A model generated the notes under the pieces. It saw nothing but the letters and a program-made list of their open reading frames with translations. It had not been told where the DNA came from and did not search any database. A program made the translations under genes and the position numbers. A stretch of 57,229 nt of DNA from Brachybacterium equifaecis (GTDB lineage: Bacteria > Actinomycetota > Actinomycetes > Actinomycetales > Dermabacteraceae), in assembly GCF_023509525.1 (NCBI RefSeq), contig NZ_JAKNCJ010000012.1, positions 1 to 57,229 of the forward strand, given 5' to 3'. Below, one piece after another: positions 9,635-18,442 of this stretch (position 1 is the first letter of the stretch; the number at the start of each line of letters is the position of its first letter).

Positions 9635-12190
9635 TCAGCCTCGATACTCGGGAATGCCGCGCTTGGCGGCGTTGGAGGGGATGAACTCGATGTGCCAGAA
9701 CTCCCCGTTGTGGATGTACATGCCGTGCTTCAGCCCGAGGTCCCGCAGCTGGATCCAGCGCTGTAGGCCAGGGCCGGAGCCCGGGTAGTAACAGGAGTTC
9801 TCGGGCGTCTGCGTCGCGCCGCAGTTGCCGCGCTCGTAGCTCGGCTGGAAGCCGCCCATGTCGAAGGCCATGCCGAACTCGTGGTTGGACCAGCCGGGAG
9901 GGGCCGCGTTGCCGGTCCGCGCCGCCAGGACGACCTGCTCCTGATGGGTGCGCCACGTCGAGTTGATCGACATCTCCAGGCCCATCGCCTTGCCCTCGGC
10001 GTAGAACGAGAGGAACTGCGAAGCGATCGTCGCGTTCATCTTGATCGGGCGGCCGCTGGTGTCGGTGACACCGTCCATGCTGCAGATGCGCACCTGGACC
10101 GGGTTGCCCTCGATGTACGCCGAGTGAACCCCCGCGTCGCTCGTGCCGGCCGGGCAGATCAGGCTCGCGCTCGGCGCCGTCAGGGCCGCGAAGTTCACGC
10201 ACCCCGCCGGCGACCCGTCCGGGCACGGGGTCACGCTGCCCGCGGCGATGGTCCCCGGGATAGAGCTTCCGCCGCATGCGCTGGCGGCGCCGCCCGCCGG
10301 GATGGTCGCAGTGCCCGCGATGATGGAGGACAGGTCGAGCCCTGACATCGCCGCGACCAGCTCCCGCGCCTTGGCGAGGTTGTTCGTGTAGACGAAGTTC
10401 GTCTCGGCGGTGTTGCCCTGGATCTTGTGGATCAGGTCCACCGGGTCCATCGACTTCCAGTTCGGGTAGCTGGAGAGCGACTTCATGGTGCCGGCGTGGG
10501 TGGTCACGCCGTTCAGCCACGCGGTCGTCGACCACACGGGATCGCGCACCTGGGCTTCGGTGCCGTAGTACGCGCCGTCGCGCTCGATGACGCGCATCTG
10601 GTACAGGCCCGTGTCGCCGTCGCCGTTGATCTGGTCCATCGACGACTTGTCGGCCCCGAGGGTGGACTCGCCGATCGCCGTGGTGATCGCGAGGATTCCC
10701 GCTTCGTCGGGGTAGCCGAGGGCGCGCGCGGTGGCGAGGATCGTCGCCGCAGTGCGGACCTGCTCGGCGGAGAAGCCTGCGACCGCGGGGATCGCCGCGA
10801 CGACGGTGGAGCCGTCCGCCGCCGGGGGCACGACCGCTGACCCGCCACCGGGGGTGTAGACGGGCGCCGGGGCCGCGGGAGCTGCGGGAGTGGTGGGAGT
10901 CGTCGCTGCGGGAGTCGTCGCGCCCGTGCCGCCCGGGCCGTACAGCGCCATGTACTTGCGGGCGTTCTCGAGGCGCCCGGCTTCGTTCGCGTAGTCCTTG
11001 TGGGGCCGCTCGTACTTGTTCATGAACGAGCGCGTCGCGCCCTCCACAGTGGTCTGCGTCTTGAGGTCGGCGCCGGCGGCCTTCTCGTTGGTCTGCAGCT
11101 CCATGATGATGTAGCGCATCTGGAACAGCACCAGGGCGTCGATGTCGTCCTGGGTCATCGACGCGGGCATCGTCTCGTAGCCGGGGGCGGCGATGTAGAA
11201 CCGCTGTCCGAGCGATGGGTCGGCGATCACGGCGTCGCGGATCTTCAAGTGCCGGTCAGCGGTCCACTGCACCAGGCCCCAGCCGCGGGAGGTGTTCGGA
11301 GTGGATGAGAGACCCTCCGTGAGGAACGGATTGAACTTGCTCTCCTGCCACACGTTGCCCATGACGCCGGCGGTCTGCTCGGGGGTGTAGCCGGCTCCGA
11401 TCATGTAGTTCCAGACCTTCTCGTCCACGGAGTTGCCGACGACGGTGCCCGTGCCCGCGGAGATGGTGCTTGGCTGGCACTCGTCCTCCTGGCTCACTGA
11501 GAACATCGAGGTCAGCAGGACCGAGGCCATGATGACGTTGAAAATGCCGAGCATCGCCGGCAGCGACAGCAGCAGCGCCATGATCGCCAGGTTCCGCTTG
11601 AGGTTCTTCGACCCCACGAACCTCGTCGCGACGTCGCTGGCGACCCCCGCCGCAGCGCCCGCGCCCACGGCCGTGAGACCAGCACCGACCGCGGCACCCG
11701 CTCCGAGTGCCGCGGCCTGCTGTGCCTTCTCCTTGATCCCGCCGTCTCCGGCAAGGAGTTTCCCGGCAGCCTGCGCCTTCGCATTCTTCGACCGGGACAG
11801 GGCCTCACCGGCGACCTTCGTGGCCGCCTCCGACTTCGTCGACGACGACGCCACATTCCGGGCAGAGGATGCCGCCCCGGAAGCCGCGGCCTTCGCGCTC
11901 GCGGCCTTGGCCTTCACGGAGCTGGCCTTGGAGGGGGCGGAGCTGGCGGCGGCGGAAGCGGCGGGGTCGGAGGTGGAAGCCATGGACTCGGCAGTGCCGC
12001 CCTTGGCCGAGGTGCTCGAGGCAGACGCCGTCGCTGAGACCTTGCCTGCTGCGGGCGCCGCGGGCGCTGTGGATGCGTCGGGCGTGGGAGTCGCCGTCGA
12101 GGCCTGTGCAGGATCAGAGGCGGGGGAGGATCCGCCGGGACGGAGGCTCTCCCCGTCGCCGGCGGACCGGTTCGAGCTCGCCGGGCTCAT
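9635..12190 (-). CDS. T4SS-associated three-domain cell-wall hydrolase (VirB1-like)
   Basis: An 851-residue protein. Residues 1-200 are Ala/Ser-rich and cytoplasmic; a TM helix lies at about 201-230; three wall-active regions follow. (1) About 250-415: phage tail-lysozyme-like domain, with N-Y-M-I-G-A-G-Y-T-P-E-Q-T-A-G-V-M-G-N and candidate catalytic Glu284 in Q-E-S-K-F-N-P. (2) About 470-600: lytic-transglycosylase-like region with G-E-S (507-509) and G-L-Y-Q-M-R. (3) About 700-851: VanY-type D,D-carboxypeptidase with zinc ligands His770 and Asp777 (S-N-H-E-F-G-M-A-F-D) and His833 (E-F-W-H-I-E-F). Its ATGA start overlaps the stop of the VirB6-like gene. The likely job is local opening of peptidoglycan for the mating channel. 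Having three hydrolase domains in one polypeptide is unusual. Confidence 0.85.
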   Translation of the reverse strand: MSPASSNRSAGDGESLRPGGSSPASDPAQASTATPTPDASTAPAAPAAGKVSATASASSTSAKGGTAESMASTSDPAASAAASSAPSKASSVKAKAASAKAAASGAASSARNVASSSTKSEAATKVAGEALSRSKNAKAQAAGKLLAGDGGIKEKAQQAAALGAGAAVGAGLTAVGAGAAAGVASDVATRFVGSKNLKRNLAIMALLLSLPAMLGIFNVIMASVLLTSMFSVSQEDECQPSTISAGTGTVVGNSVDEKVWNYMIGAGYTPEQTAGVMGNVWQESKFNPFLTEGLSSTPNTSRGWGLVQWTADRHLKIRDAVIADPSLGQRFYIAAPGYETMPASMTQDDIDALVLFQMRYIIMELQTNEKAAGADLKTQTTVEGATRSFMNKYERPHKDYANEAGRLENARKYMALYGPGGTGATTPAATTPTTPAAPAAPAPVYTPGGGSAVVPPAADGSTVVAAIPAVAGFSAEQVRTAATILATARALGYPDEAGILAITTAIGESTLGADKSSMDQINGDGDTGLYQMRVIERDGAYYGTEAQVRDPVWSTTAWLNGVTTHAGTMKSLSSYPNWKSMDPVDLIHKIQGNTAETNFVYTNNLAKARELVAAMSGLDLSSIIAGTATIPAGGAASACGGSSIPGTIAAGSVTPCPDGSPAGCVNFAALTAPSASLICPAGTSDAGVHSAYIEGNPVQVRICSMDGVTDTSGRPIKMNATIASQFLSFYAEGKAMGLEMSINSTWRTHQEQVVLAARTGNAAPPGWSNHEFGMAFDMGGFQPSYERGNCGATQTPENSCYYPGSGPGLQRWIQLRDLGLKHGMYIHNGEFWHIEFIPSNAAKRGIPEYRG

Positions 12191-15100
12191 CGGCCACCGC
12201 CCTTGCCTCCGCTATCGCGCTCAGAGCCGCGAGACTGGCCGGGCTCGAGCGGGCGCGGGGACTCACTACCGCGGACACCCCCGGCACCGCCGCCGAGGGC
12301 TCGAGCGCCCGGCACTGTGTCCGCACGGCGTGCGCCCGCCCGGCCGGCATCCGCCGCGCGCGCAGTGCCGCGGGCCCGGTCGACGCGGGGCTCGGCCGGC
12401 CGCTCCGGAGCGCGCGACGATGCGGGAGCGGGTGCCGGACGGTCAACGGCCGCGCGGGCCGGGGGAGTCCGGTGAGTCTGAGGACTCGGGGCGGGCTCCA
12501 GGTGCACGGGTGCGGGAGCCGAGACCGGAGCGGGCGCCGGTGCAGGTGCGGGAGCCGGGAGGGGTGCTCGAGGGGGCTCGTGTGTCCGGGCGGGCTCGGG
12601 TGCCTGACGCGGAGCCTGAGACTCCACCGCTGCTCGCTCCGAGGCAGGGCGCTGCGGCTGCGCGGGCAGCGGGGTGCGCGCGGGCTCGAGATGGACCGGG
12701 GCGGGCGCCGACACCGGAGCAGGAGCCGGGGCGGGCGCAGGAGTACGAGAAGCCTCGATCGGGGCGGGGTCAGTGGGCGTCGGGGCCGACACCGCGGGTG
12801 CGGGTGCGGGGGCCACCGGGAGCTCCGCCGAACGCTCGGACCCGAGATCCACGCGCGCCGAAGCCTGAGGGGCCTCCACCTGAACGGCTTCATCGAACCT
12901 CGGCGCGGGGATCTCCGCCGCCGGAGCCGACGGCACAGCCGGAACCTCAGCGACACGAACCGGCTCCATCCGTGCAGGCTCCACTTCCACCGCGCCGCTC
13001 ATGTCCGGCACGTCATGGCGCATCGGTGTTCCGCCCAGCTCCAGCTGAGACGGGGAGGAGTGGGCGGGCGGAAGCGCGGACTGGTGGGCAGGAGCGCGCT
13101 CGGCGACCTGCCGGGGTTCGACATCCGGGGCGTACTCGCCCGGATCCGGCATCGGAGGCTCCAGCATCGGGTCGAACTGGGGCGCCTGAGCCTCATGCTG
13201 AGCGGCCAGAGCGTCGAAGGAGCGACCATCGGGTCGGACGATCTCGGGCGTGGCAGACGACTGCTGTCCCACCTGCGATGCGGCGGACTGCTCGATCTGC
13301 TCGACCCGTCCGGAGCCCTCGCGCTGGACGGGCGCCCCGCCCTGGCCGGACGCTGCGATCGCACCGGACGCGAGGCCCGCTCCGGCCGCGAGGCCCGCGC
13401 CGCCAGCGGCAACCGCGGACGACTGCGAGTTGATACGGTCCGACAGGAGCTGCGCAGTGCGAGTCCTGCCGCCGAGCAGACCCTCGCCCGGCGCAGACCT
13501 GGGCGCACGTGCCCGCACGCGCTCGGCCTCGCCGCTGGCGCGCTTCGCATCCGCGGTCAGGCCGCGCTGATGCTTCGAAGCGGCCGAGTCGAGCTTGGCC
13601 TGCACCCGCTCCTGGACGGCGCCGCTGCCGATTGCGCCCTGCGCCGCCAGACGGCGAGTCTCCAGGCGCGCGGCACGGCGGTTGTCCCGCTCCAGGCGCG
13701 CATCGGCGCTGCTCGCGCGAACGCCCGCCTTCGACAGATGCCACCCGGCCGCCGTCGCACCGAGCGCCGCCGCCGCGGGCAGGCCGACGCCCGTCAGCGC
13801 CAGAGCACCAGCGCCCGCGTACATCGCGGCCTGCTTCTTGTGGTCCATGGCCCAGCTCGCGGCCTTCGCCGCACCGCGCACGCCCGCACCGAGACCATCG
13901 CGCACACCAGGCGCAGCGATCCGCGCAGCATGAGCGGCCGAACGAGCACCGCCCAGAGCTGCACCGGCGCCCGCGCCCGCCTGTCGGCCCAGCGCCCGCA
14001 GATCGCCCGTACGCGCGCTGTGAGCCGCCATGCCGATGCCAGCGGTTGCCGAGGACAGGCCAGTGCGAGCGGCCTTCGTAGCTGCAGCGGTGCGCTCCGA
14101 GAACGCTGCCCGGCGCTGCTGGGCGAGGGCGAGCTTGTCGGTGCGCTTGACCTCGGAGAGCTCGCGGGTGACCTTTCGGCGATCCTCGGCCGACATCGCA
14201 TCGAGCTGTCCGCGCGTGACGGCCGCGCCCTTCTTGTTGTAGCCGATGACGCGGCCCGCCGCGATGCTCTTGGAGCTCGCGCCCTCCTGGAGGGCCGCAG
14301 CAGAGGCGCTGCGCTCCGCCTCCAGCTGGGCACCGCGCATCCGGCGCCGGCCGCCACGAGAGGCGAGACCGGCCGCCGCCGCAGCCGCGCCTGCACCCGA
14401 GAGCGCCTGCTCGCCGCCCTCTGCGCCAGCGACCGCGCCCTTGGCCGAAGCATCGCTCGAGACGCTCATACCCTGCACGCCGTCGCTCTTGCCGGTGCCG
14501 CCGGTGACCTTGCTCCCCGCGCTGTTGTAGGCATCGCCCTTGCTGGCGAGGTTGCGGACTCCCTGTCCGACGCGGCTCATGCGCGAACCGACAGCCCCAC
14601 CGAGCGCGCCGATTCCCGCCATCATGCCCGGCGAGAAGCCGGAGGAGGCCATCGCCTTCGCGCCCTGGATCGTGAACGGGCTCGCGCCCATGAGGGACTT
14701 CGCGCCGAAGTGCAGCAGCAGGATCGTCAGCAGGGGAGCGGCCGCCGCCCAGATCGCCATCATGCTCGAGCTCGTGAAGAACGCGCTCCCCATCCCGACG
14801 ATGATCATGCTCAGCACCGCGATGACCACGAAGATCGCCTGCGCCGCCGCGGTGAACAGCAGCACCCCGAAGGTGCGATTGCCGAAGCGCTTCAGCCGCG
14901 AGGCCGAGTCTGCCCACATGCCGATGATCAGCGCGCCGAGCAGGAACAGCCCGAGGACCACCGCGCCGAGCTTCGCGACCATGATCACGATCGCGATCAG
15001 GCCGTAGACGAGCAGGGCGACGAAGCCCGAGAGGGCGAGCGCGAGCCCGGAGGACCACGACGGCTCGCTCGGCGCGTGGATCTGGAGGAGAGCCTCGCGC

Positions 15101-16575
15101 AGGTCGGGGTCAGCGACCTCGAGGATGGTCTTCGACTTGCCCGGGTCGATCTTCAAGGCGCTCGGGACCGCGTCATCGCTCCACCAGCTTGAGCACGTCG
15201 CATTGTCGACGTTCGGCAGTCCGCCGTCGCCCGTGGCCTCGGGGATCGCGGTCCATGCGCCGTCGGCGCCCGGCCGGCAGATCATCCAGCCCACCAGCGA
15301 TGCGTCCTCGTTCTCGAGGGTCTCGCGTGCGTCGGCGCCGCCCCATGCGAAGCGAGGCCCAGGCCCCGCATCCTTCACATTGGCGAGGGGAGCGCCGCTG
15401 GTCGAGTAGAGCGTGAACTCGGGCGTCGGCGCGGCGTTCAGCACGGTGTCGGTGTAGAGGCCGGCTTGGTAGTCCTGGAGCCGGCAGAAGGAGGCGAGCC
15501 CGATCGAGTTGTCGCCGGAGCCGTACTGCGAGTCGACGTAATAGCGCAGGCCGGGCTTCTCCCAGAGGGTGGAGACGGCGCTGATCGCGGGGCTGCCGCC
15601 GGGCTGGAGACGCCACTGCGCCATGCTCTCCGAGCACGATCCGTTCTGGTCGGAGGCGACGGCCTCACCGGCCGACTTCGGGGTCAGGTCGTCCTGGAGG
15701 TACATGACGCCCTGAAGCGGGGCGTTGGCGATCGCTGCCAGGGCGTCGGAAGACTTCGTCATGATCCAGCCGGGGCTCATGAAGCCCGGCACGTACGGGC
15801 CGTCGTCGCTGGCACTCGCGGGAGTGGAGGACATCGCGCCGTTGGTGACCATGACCAGGAGCGCACCCATGAGCACCGGCATGAACAGGGACTTCGCGCC
15901 CTGGATGAGCGACCCGGGACCCATGCGGGAGGCGCGCACCATGCGCAGCACGACGAGCACGAGCGTGATGATGAGCAGGAGCGCGCCGATGCCGCTGTCG
16001 ACGACGGTGCGCCCGATGGTCGCTGCGAAGCGGTCGATAGGGGGCCCGGCCTGCCGCAGGGGGCAGAACTCGATGGAGAAGCCCACCAGCTGCGCAGACC
16101 AGCCCCACATGGACTGCCCGAGCGCGCCCGGCATCTCCGTGGCGACGGAGCGCGCGGATGCTGCGACGTTCTCCGCGGCCTTCAGCCATCCGTCATCGAG
16201 GAGCTGGTGGTGCTGGTCGATGGACTCGGTCCAGCGCACGAGCGGGATGAGGTCGTTGTCGCTCGCGGATCCGCAAGCGATATTCGCGGTCGGATCGGTC
16301 TCATCGCCCACCTGGACCGGTCCGGGAGGAGCCATCGGCGCCATCGGAGCGAGGGCGTAGGTCCCTCCCTGGGAGACGACGACCCCGCCGATCTGCAGCG
16401 ACCCCTGACCCGCGGCGATGGCCGTCGACGGGATGAGGATGGACAACGCCATCAGGAGTACAGGCGCGATGAGCGCGATGATCCGCCGCGACAGCCGGCT
16501 CCGGCGCACGCTGCGCACAGTCGCCTGCATCAGGTCGCGGTCGATCCCGGAGTCCTGCTCCTGGTGGTCGTGCAT
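12187..16575 (-). CDS. VirB6/TrbL-like polytopic conjugation channel protein
   Basis: A 1462-residue protein. Start ATG 16575 (M-H-D-H-Q-E-Q-D) is preceded by GGAGGAGA at good spacing. The first hydrophobic segment looks like a signal sequence ending near T-A-I-A-A-G. A central block of TM helices lies at about residues 215-670, including long ones around G-L-I-A-I-V-I-M-V-A-K-L-G-A-V-V-L-G and A-I-F-V-V-I-A-V-L-S-M-I-I-V-G. An extracytoplasmic loop of about 200 residues contains several Cys. The C-terminal half is Ala-rich and coiled, with further hydrophobic patches and a long Pro/Ala/Glu tail. This layout matches VirB6/TrbL-type proteins of actinobacterial conjugation systems. It is translationally coupled to the wall hydrolase through an ATGA overlap. 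Confidence 0.75.
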   Translation of the reverse strand: MHDHQEQDSGIDRDLMQATVRSVRRSRLSRRIIALIAPVLLMALSILIPSTAIAAGQGSLQIGGVVVSQGGTYALAPMAPMAPPGPVQVGDETDPTANIACGSASDNDLIPLVRWTESIDQHHQLLDDGWLKAAENVAASARSVATEMPGALGQSMWGWSAQLVGFSIEFCPLRQAGPPIDRFAATIGRTVVDSGIGALLLIITLVLVVLRMVRASRMGPGSLIQGAKSLFMPVLMGALLVMVTNGAMSSTPASASDDGPYVPGFMSPGWIMTKSSDALAAIANAPLQGVMYLQDDLTPKSAGEAVASDQNGSCSESMAQWRLQPGGSPAISAVSTLWEKPGLRYYVDSQYGSGDNSIGLASFCRLQDYQAGLYTDTVLNAAPTPEFTLYSTSGAPLANVKDAGPGPRFAWGGADARETLENEDASLVGWMICRPGADGAWTAIPEATGDGGLPNVDNATCSSWWSDDAVPSALKIDPGKSKTILEVADPDLREALLQIHAPSEPSWSSGLALALSGFVALLVYGLIAIVIMVAKLGAVVLGLFLLGALIIGMWADSASRLKRFGNRTFGVLLFTAAAQAIFVVIAVLSMIIVGMGSAFFTSSSMMAIWAAAAPLLTILLLHFGAKSLMGASPFTIQGAKAMASSGFSPGMMAGIGALGGAVGSRMSRVGQGVRNLASKGDAYNSAGSKVTGGTGKSDGVQGMSVSSDASAKGAVAGAEGGEQALSGAGAAAAAAGLASRGGRRRMRGAQLEAERSASAAALQEGASSKSIAAGRVIGYNKKGAAVTRGQLDAMSAEDRRKVTRELSEVKRTDKLALAQQRRAAFSERTAAATKAARTGLSSATAGIGMAAHSARTGDLRALGRQAGAGAGAALGGARSAAHAARIAAPGVRDGLGAGVRGAAKAASWAMDHKKQAAMYAGAGALALTGVGLPAAAALGATAAGWHLSKAGVRASSADARLERDNRRAARLETRRLAAQGAIGSGAVQERVQAKLDSAASKHQRGLTADAKRASGEAERVRARAPRSAPGEGLLGGRTRTAQLLSDRINSQSSAVAAGGAGLAAGAGLASGAIAASGQGGAPVQREGSGRVEQIEQSAASQVGQQSSATPEIVRPDGRSFDALAAQHEAQAPQFDPMLEPPMPDPGEYAPDVEPRQVAERAPAHQSALPPAHSSPSQLELGGTPMRHDVPDMSGAVEVEPARMEPVRVAEVPAVPSAPAAEIPAPRFDEAVQVEAPQASARVDLGSERSAELPVAPAPAPAVSAPTPTDPAPIEASRTPAPAPAPAPVSAPAPVHLEPARTPLPAQPQRPASERAAVESQAPRQAPEPARTHEPPRAPLPAPAPAPAPAPVSAPAPVHLEPAPSPQTHRTPPARAAVDRPAPAPASSRAPERPAEPRVDRARGTARAADAGRAGARRADTVPGARALGGGAGGVRGSESPRPLEPGQSRGSERDSGGKGGGR

Positions 16576-16614
16576 GTGCTGGTCTCCTCCGGTGGCGCGA
16601 ATGCTCCTGGTGGG

Positions 16615-16630
16615 GACCATGCGCACTTTC
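16615..16630 (-). promoter_or_regulatory. TGCGCATGGTC element upstream of the VirB6-like gene
   Basis: On the minus strand: GAAAGTGCGCATGGTC, about 40 nt before ATG 16575. A closely similar sequence precedes the pilin-like gene (27832-27845), and a third precedes the gene at 40464. It is probably a promoter or operator. Confidence 0.5.
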
Positions 16631-16682
16631 GAGGCGATCACCGAGCAACGGGTGCCGCGATCGGAGAGGTGGGCGCTGAGGC

Positions 16683-16892
16683 TCACCGCCGACGCTTCAC
16701 CGGATCCTCGAGCGTGCCCACGACACGGGACTCCAGCCATCGCTCGATGTCCTGCTCGCGGTAGCGGACTATCCGTCCCTCGCGGATGAAGCGCGGGCCG
16801 CGCGCAGCGGAGCGCCAGGAGCGCAGAGTCTTAGGTGCCACGCCGATGAGCTCGGCGGCGGTCTCGGTGTCGATCGTCAGGGGGGTTGGCAT
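16683..16892 (-). CDS. AlpA/excisionase-like MerR-type DNA-binding protein
   Basis: A 69-residue protein. It contains the helix-turn-helix pattern E-T-A-A-E-L-I-G-V-A-P-K-T-L-R-S-W-R followed by the wing G-P-R-F-I-R-E-G-R-I-V-R-Y-R and D-I-E-R-W-L, as in HTH_17 excisionase/AlpA proteins. These bind DNA and act as excisionases or small transcriptional regulators of mobile elements. It lies 107 bp upstream of the VirB6-like gene and has a perfect GCGCGGNACAT motif 8 nt before its start, overlapping a GGAGG. It could control transfer genes or excision; no integrase is visible nearby. Confidence 0.8.
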   Translation of the reverse strand: MPTPLTIDTETAAELIGVAPKTLRSWRSAARGPRFIREGRIVRYREQDIERWLESRVVGTLEDPVKRRR

Positions 16893-16898
16893 GACCTC

Positions 16899-16911
16899 CT
16901 ATGTCCCGCGC
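16899..16911 (-). promoter_or_regulatory. GCGCGGNACAT start-associated motif
   Basis: On the minus strand: GCGCGGGACATAG; 8 nt separate ACAT from ATG 16892. This copy also supplies a GGAGG. Confidence 0.7.
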
Positions 16912-16989
16912 GATGGAGGTCCAGACCGGGCGAGGGTGGAAGGCTCTCTCGGAGGAGGCTCGGAGGCGGACCGGACTGGAACCGGTGCC

Positions 16990-17000
16990 GGCGGTACATG
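16990..17000 (+). promoter_or_regulatory. GCGCGGNACAT motif, variant spacing
   Basis: GGCGGTACATG, only 2 nt from ATG 17002. It sits upstream of a short ORF that runs into the CRISPR repeat. Confidence 0.4.
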
Positions 17001-17001
17001 C

Positions 17002-17070
17002 ATGAGTGCGGGCGCTTCGGATGCCCGTGATGCAGGTCAGCAAGTTTGGGCCCCGCGTGAGCGGGGATGA
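17002..17070 (+). pseudogene. truncated ORF running into the first CRISPR repeat
   Basis: ATG 17002 opens 22 codons (M-S-A-G-A-S-D-A-R-D-A-G-Q-Q-V...) whose last part is translated from the first CRISPR repeat and stops inside it. The ORF follows a variant GCGCGGNACAT motif, so it may be the beginning of an element gene whose body was replaced when the array arrived. Chance is the alternative. Confidence 0.25.
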
Positions 17071-17195
17071 GCCCGTGGCAGCCAGTGCTCGCTCTGTCGC
17101 CACCGATTGGGCCCCGCGTGAGCGGGGATGAGCCCGTCCGGGCCAAGTCCGGGATGAACCGGGCGATGTAGGCCCCGCGTAGCGGGGATCTCGCT
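17047..17195 (+). CRISPR. orphan type I-E CRISPR mini-array (3 repeats, 2 spacers)
   Basis: Repeats 1 (17047-17075) and 2 (17108-17136) are identical 29-mers built on CCCCGCGTGAGCGGGG followed by ATGAGCCCG. They align with the E. coli type I-E repeat in the same orientation. Spacers are 17076-17107 and 17137-17168, each exactly 32 nt, giving a 61-nt period. A third repeat begins on phase at 17169 but has lost one base and diverges after GCGGGGAT, as expected of a leader-distal terminal repeat. The leader would therefore lie to the left. No cas gene is in the window. Spacer targets cannot be determined here. Confidence 0.85.
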
Positions 17196-17310
17196 GATCG
17201 CCGCCGCTTCGCCCGCCCATGCGCGAGCGAAGCGGAGGTGCATCCCAAATCCACCACCAGAACGCTGTCCGTAGCAGGACAGCACACCCGTCCCACCCTG
17301 AGGAGTAGCG

Positions 17311-17910
17311 ATGTCGACGAAGCTCACCTCCGCCGAGAGGAAGGCCGACCGATCGCTCTGCCCGGTCCCCATCTCCAGCAAGCTCGACCTGCGCGTGCAC
17401 GATGTCGCCGAGGCGATGCGCGCGGCCGGCGAGACGCAACAGCTCACCATGGACGACCTGAAGTCCTGGCGCCGGGACCCCGAGTCTGTGCCTGCGTGGC
17501 TCGTCGTACTCGAGGCCGAGCGCGAGCTCCGTCGTGCTCGAAGCAGTGCCAAGGCTGAGGCGCGCAGGGAGCGGGAGGCTGCACGGACGTTCGAGCGGAA
17601 ACATGAGCGAGTCATCCGCACTGCCCACGTCATTGAGCGGCTTGAGCGAGGTGCCACGCGATTCCGAAGCGAGCTGGACCGGGAGATCGTCGAGGGCCTG
17701 GCCTTCGAGGTCTCGAAGGAGCTCGTGCGCGGGACGGATCCCTCGGAGCTCGACGCTGCGGCCGTCAACGCCCTCAAGGCCGTCGGCGTGAGCGCCTTCA
17801 AGCACAAGGAGTGGATCGTCCATGCGGGAGGGTGCGAGGGCACCGGTCGCACGTGCATGGACGACGCGATTGCGCGCCTCCAGTTGGGGAAGACAGACGA
17901 CCTACCCTAG
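17311..17910 (+). CDS. hypothetical helical protein
   Basis: A 199-residue protein starting M-S-T-K-L-T-S-A-E-R-K, with GAGGAG about 6 nt upstream. The middle (about 60-120) is rich in Arg/Glu/Ala and probably a long helix or coiled coil. The C-terminal part contains three Cys/His-bearing positions (H-K-E-W-I-V-H-A-G-G-C-E-G-T-G-R-T-C). No family is recognised. It stands between the CRISPR mini-array and the AbiEii-like remnant with its own leader, so it may belong to the accessory island. Confidence 0.65.
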   Translation: MSTKLTSAERKADRSLCPVPISSKLDLRVHDVAEAMRAAGETQQLTMDDLKSWRRDPESVPAWLVVLEAERELRRARSSAKAEARREREAARTFERKHERVIRTAHVIERLERGATRFRSELDREIVEGLAFEVSKELVRGTDPSELDAAAVNALKAVGVSAFKHKEWIVHAGGCEGTGRTCMDDAIARLQLGKTDDLP

Positions 17911-18004
17911 AGCCAGGCCGCGAGATGCTTGCGCCAACGGGATGAACTTCCGCCCGGTGGAGAAGCCACGGGGCTGCGGGAAATCCTGGCGAGAGGGGGT
18001 GGCC

Positions 18005-18442
18005 ATGGGAGACCTGGACGGCGCTCAGGACGGCCTGCGCAATCTGCGCCGATCGCGCCCGCTGGAGGTCGAGACCGTGGTCCTGCCCAGCGGCAGCGAA
18101 CTGACGATCCCGACGCTGGACGAGTGCCTGCGGGTGAAGGGTTTCCAGGTGTGCCAGCGGAACCAGATGCGGGATTACCTGGATGTGGCCGCCATGGCTT
18201 CCTTGGACATCGACGGTGCAGCCTCTGCTCTGCGCAGCATCGACGACTTCTACGAGGAGGAGACGAAGACCCGCGGTTCCGTCGCGACCGACCTGGCGGA
18301 GCGCCTGGCCGATCCGTCCCCGCGGGACCACCGCACGATCACGGGTCTCGCCCAGTACAAGGGGCTCGCGCCACGATGGCACGACTGGGATGCGGTCGTC
18401 GAGACCTGCCGAGATGTCGCAGAGAGGATGCTGGGACGATGA
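18005..18442 (+). pseudogene. AbiEii-like nucleotidyltransferase, C-terminal part only
   Basis: 145 residues from ATG 18005. The segment R-V-K-G-F-Q-V-C-Q-R-N-Q-M-R-D-Y-L-D-V-A resembles the helical C-terminal region of AbiEii/AbiGii-type nucleotidyltransferases, and so does the ending Y-K-G-L-A-P-R-W-H-D-W. The N-terminal catalytic part, with its G-S and D-x-D motifs, is absent both from this frame and from the open sequence upstream. The protein is about half the usual length, so it is probably inactive or a remnant. The stop overlaps the ATG of the next gene (ATGA), so the pair was an operon. Confidence 0.6.

Noticed and set aside
10427..13433. other long plus-strand frames across the conjugation block
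   Set aside because: High-GC third-position artefacts; the minus-strand genes are contiguous with ATGA overlaps.
11869..15192. 1107-codon open frame on the plus strand
   Set aside because: Antisense shadow of the wall hydrolase and VirB6-like genes, almost only Arg/Ala/Gly.
16683..16892. integrated element boundary (attachment site) near the excisionase-like gene
   Set aside because: No integrase gene, tRNA gene or direct repeat seen; AlpA-like proteins also act as plain regulators.
16831..17858. minus-strand ORFs containing G-S-S-P-L-T-R-G-P and L-I-P-A-H-A-G-P
   Set aside because: These peptides are translations of the type I-E CRISPR repeat, a known misannotation; no real gene.
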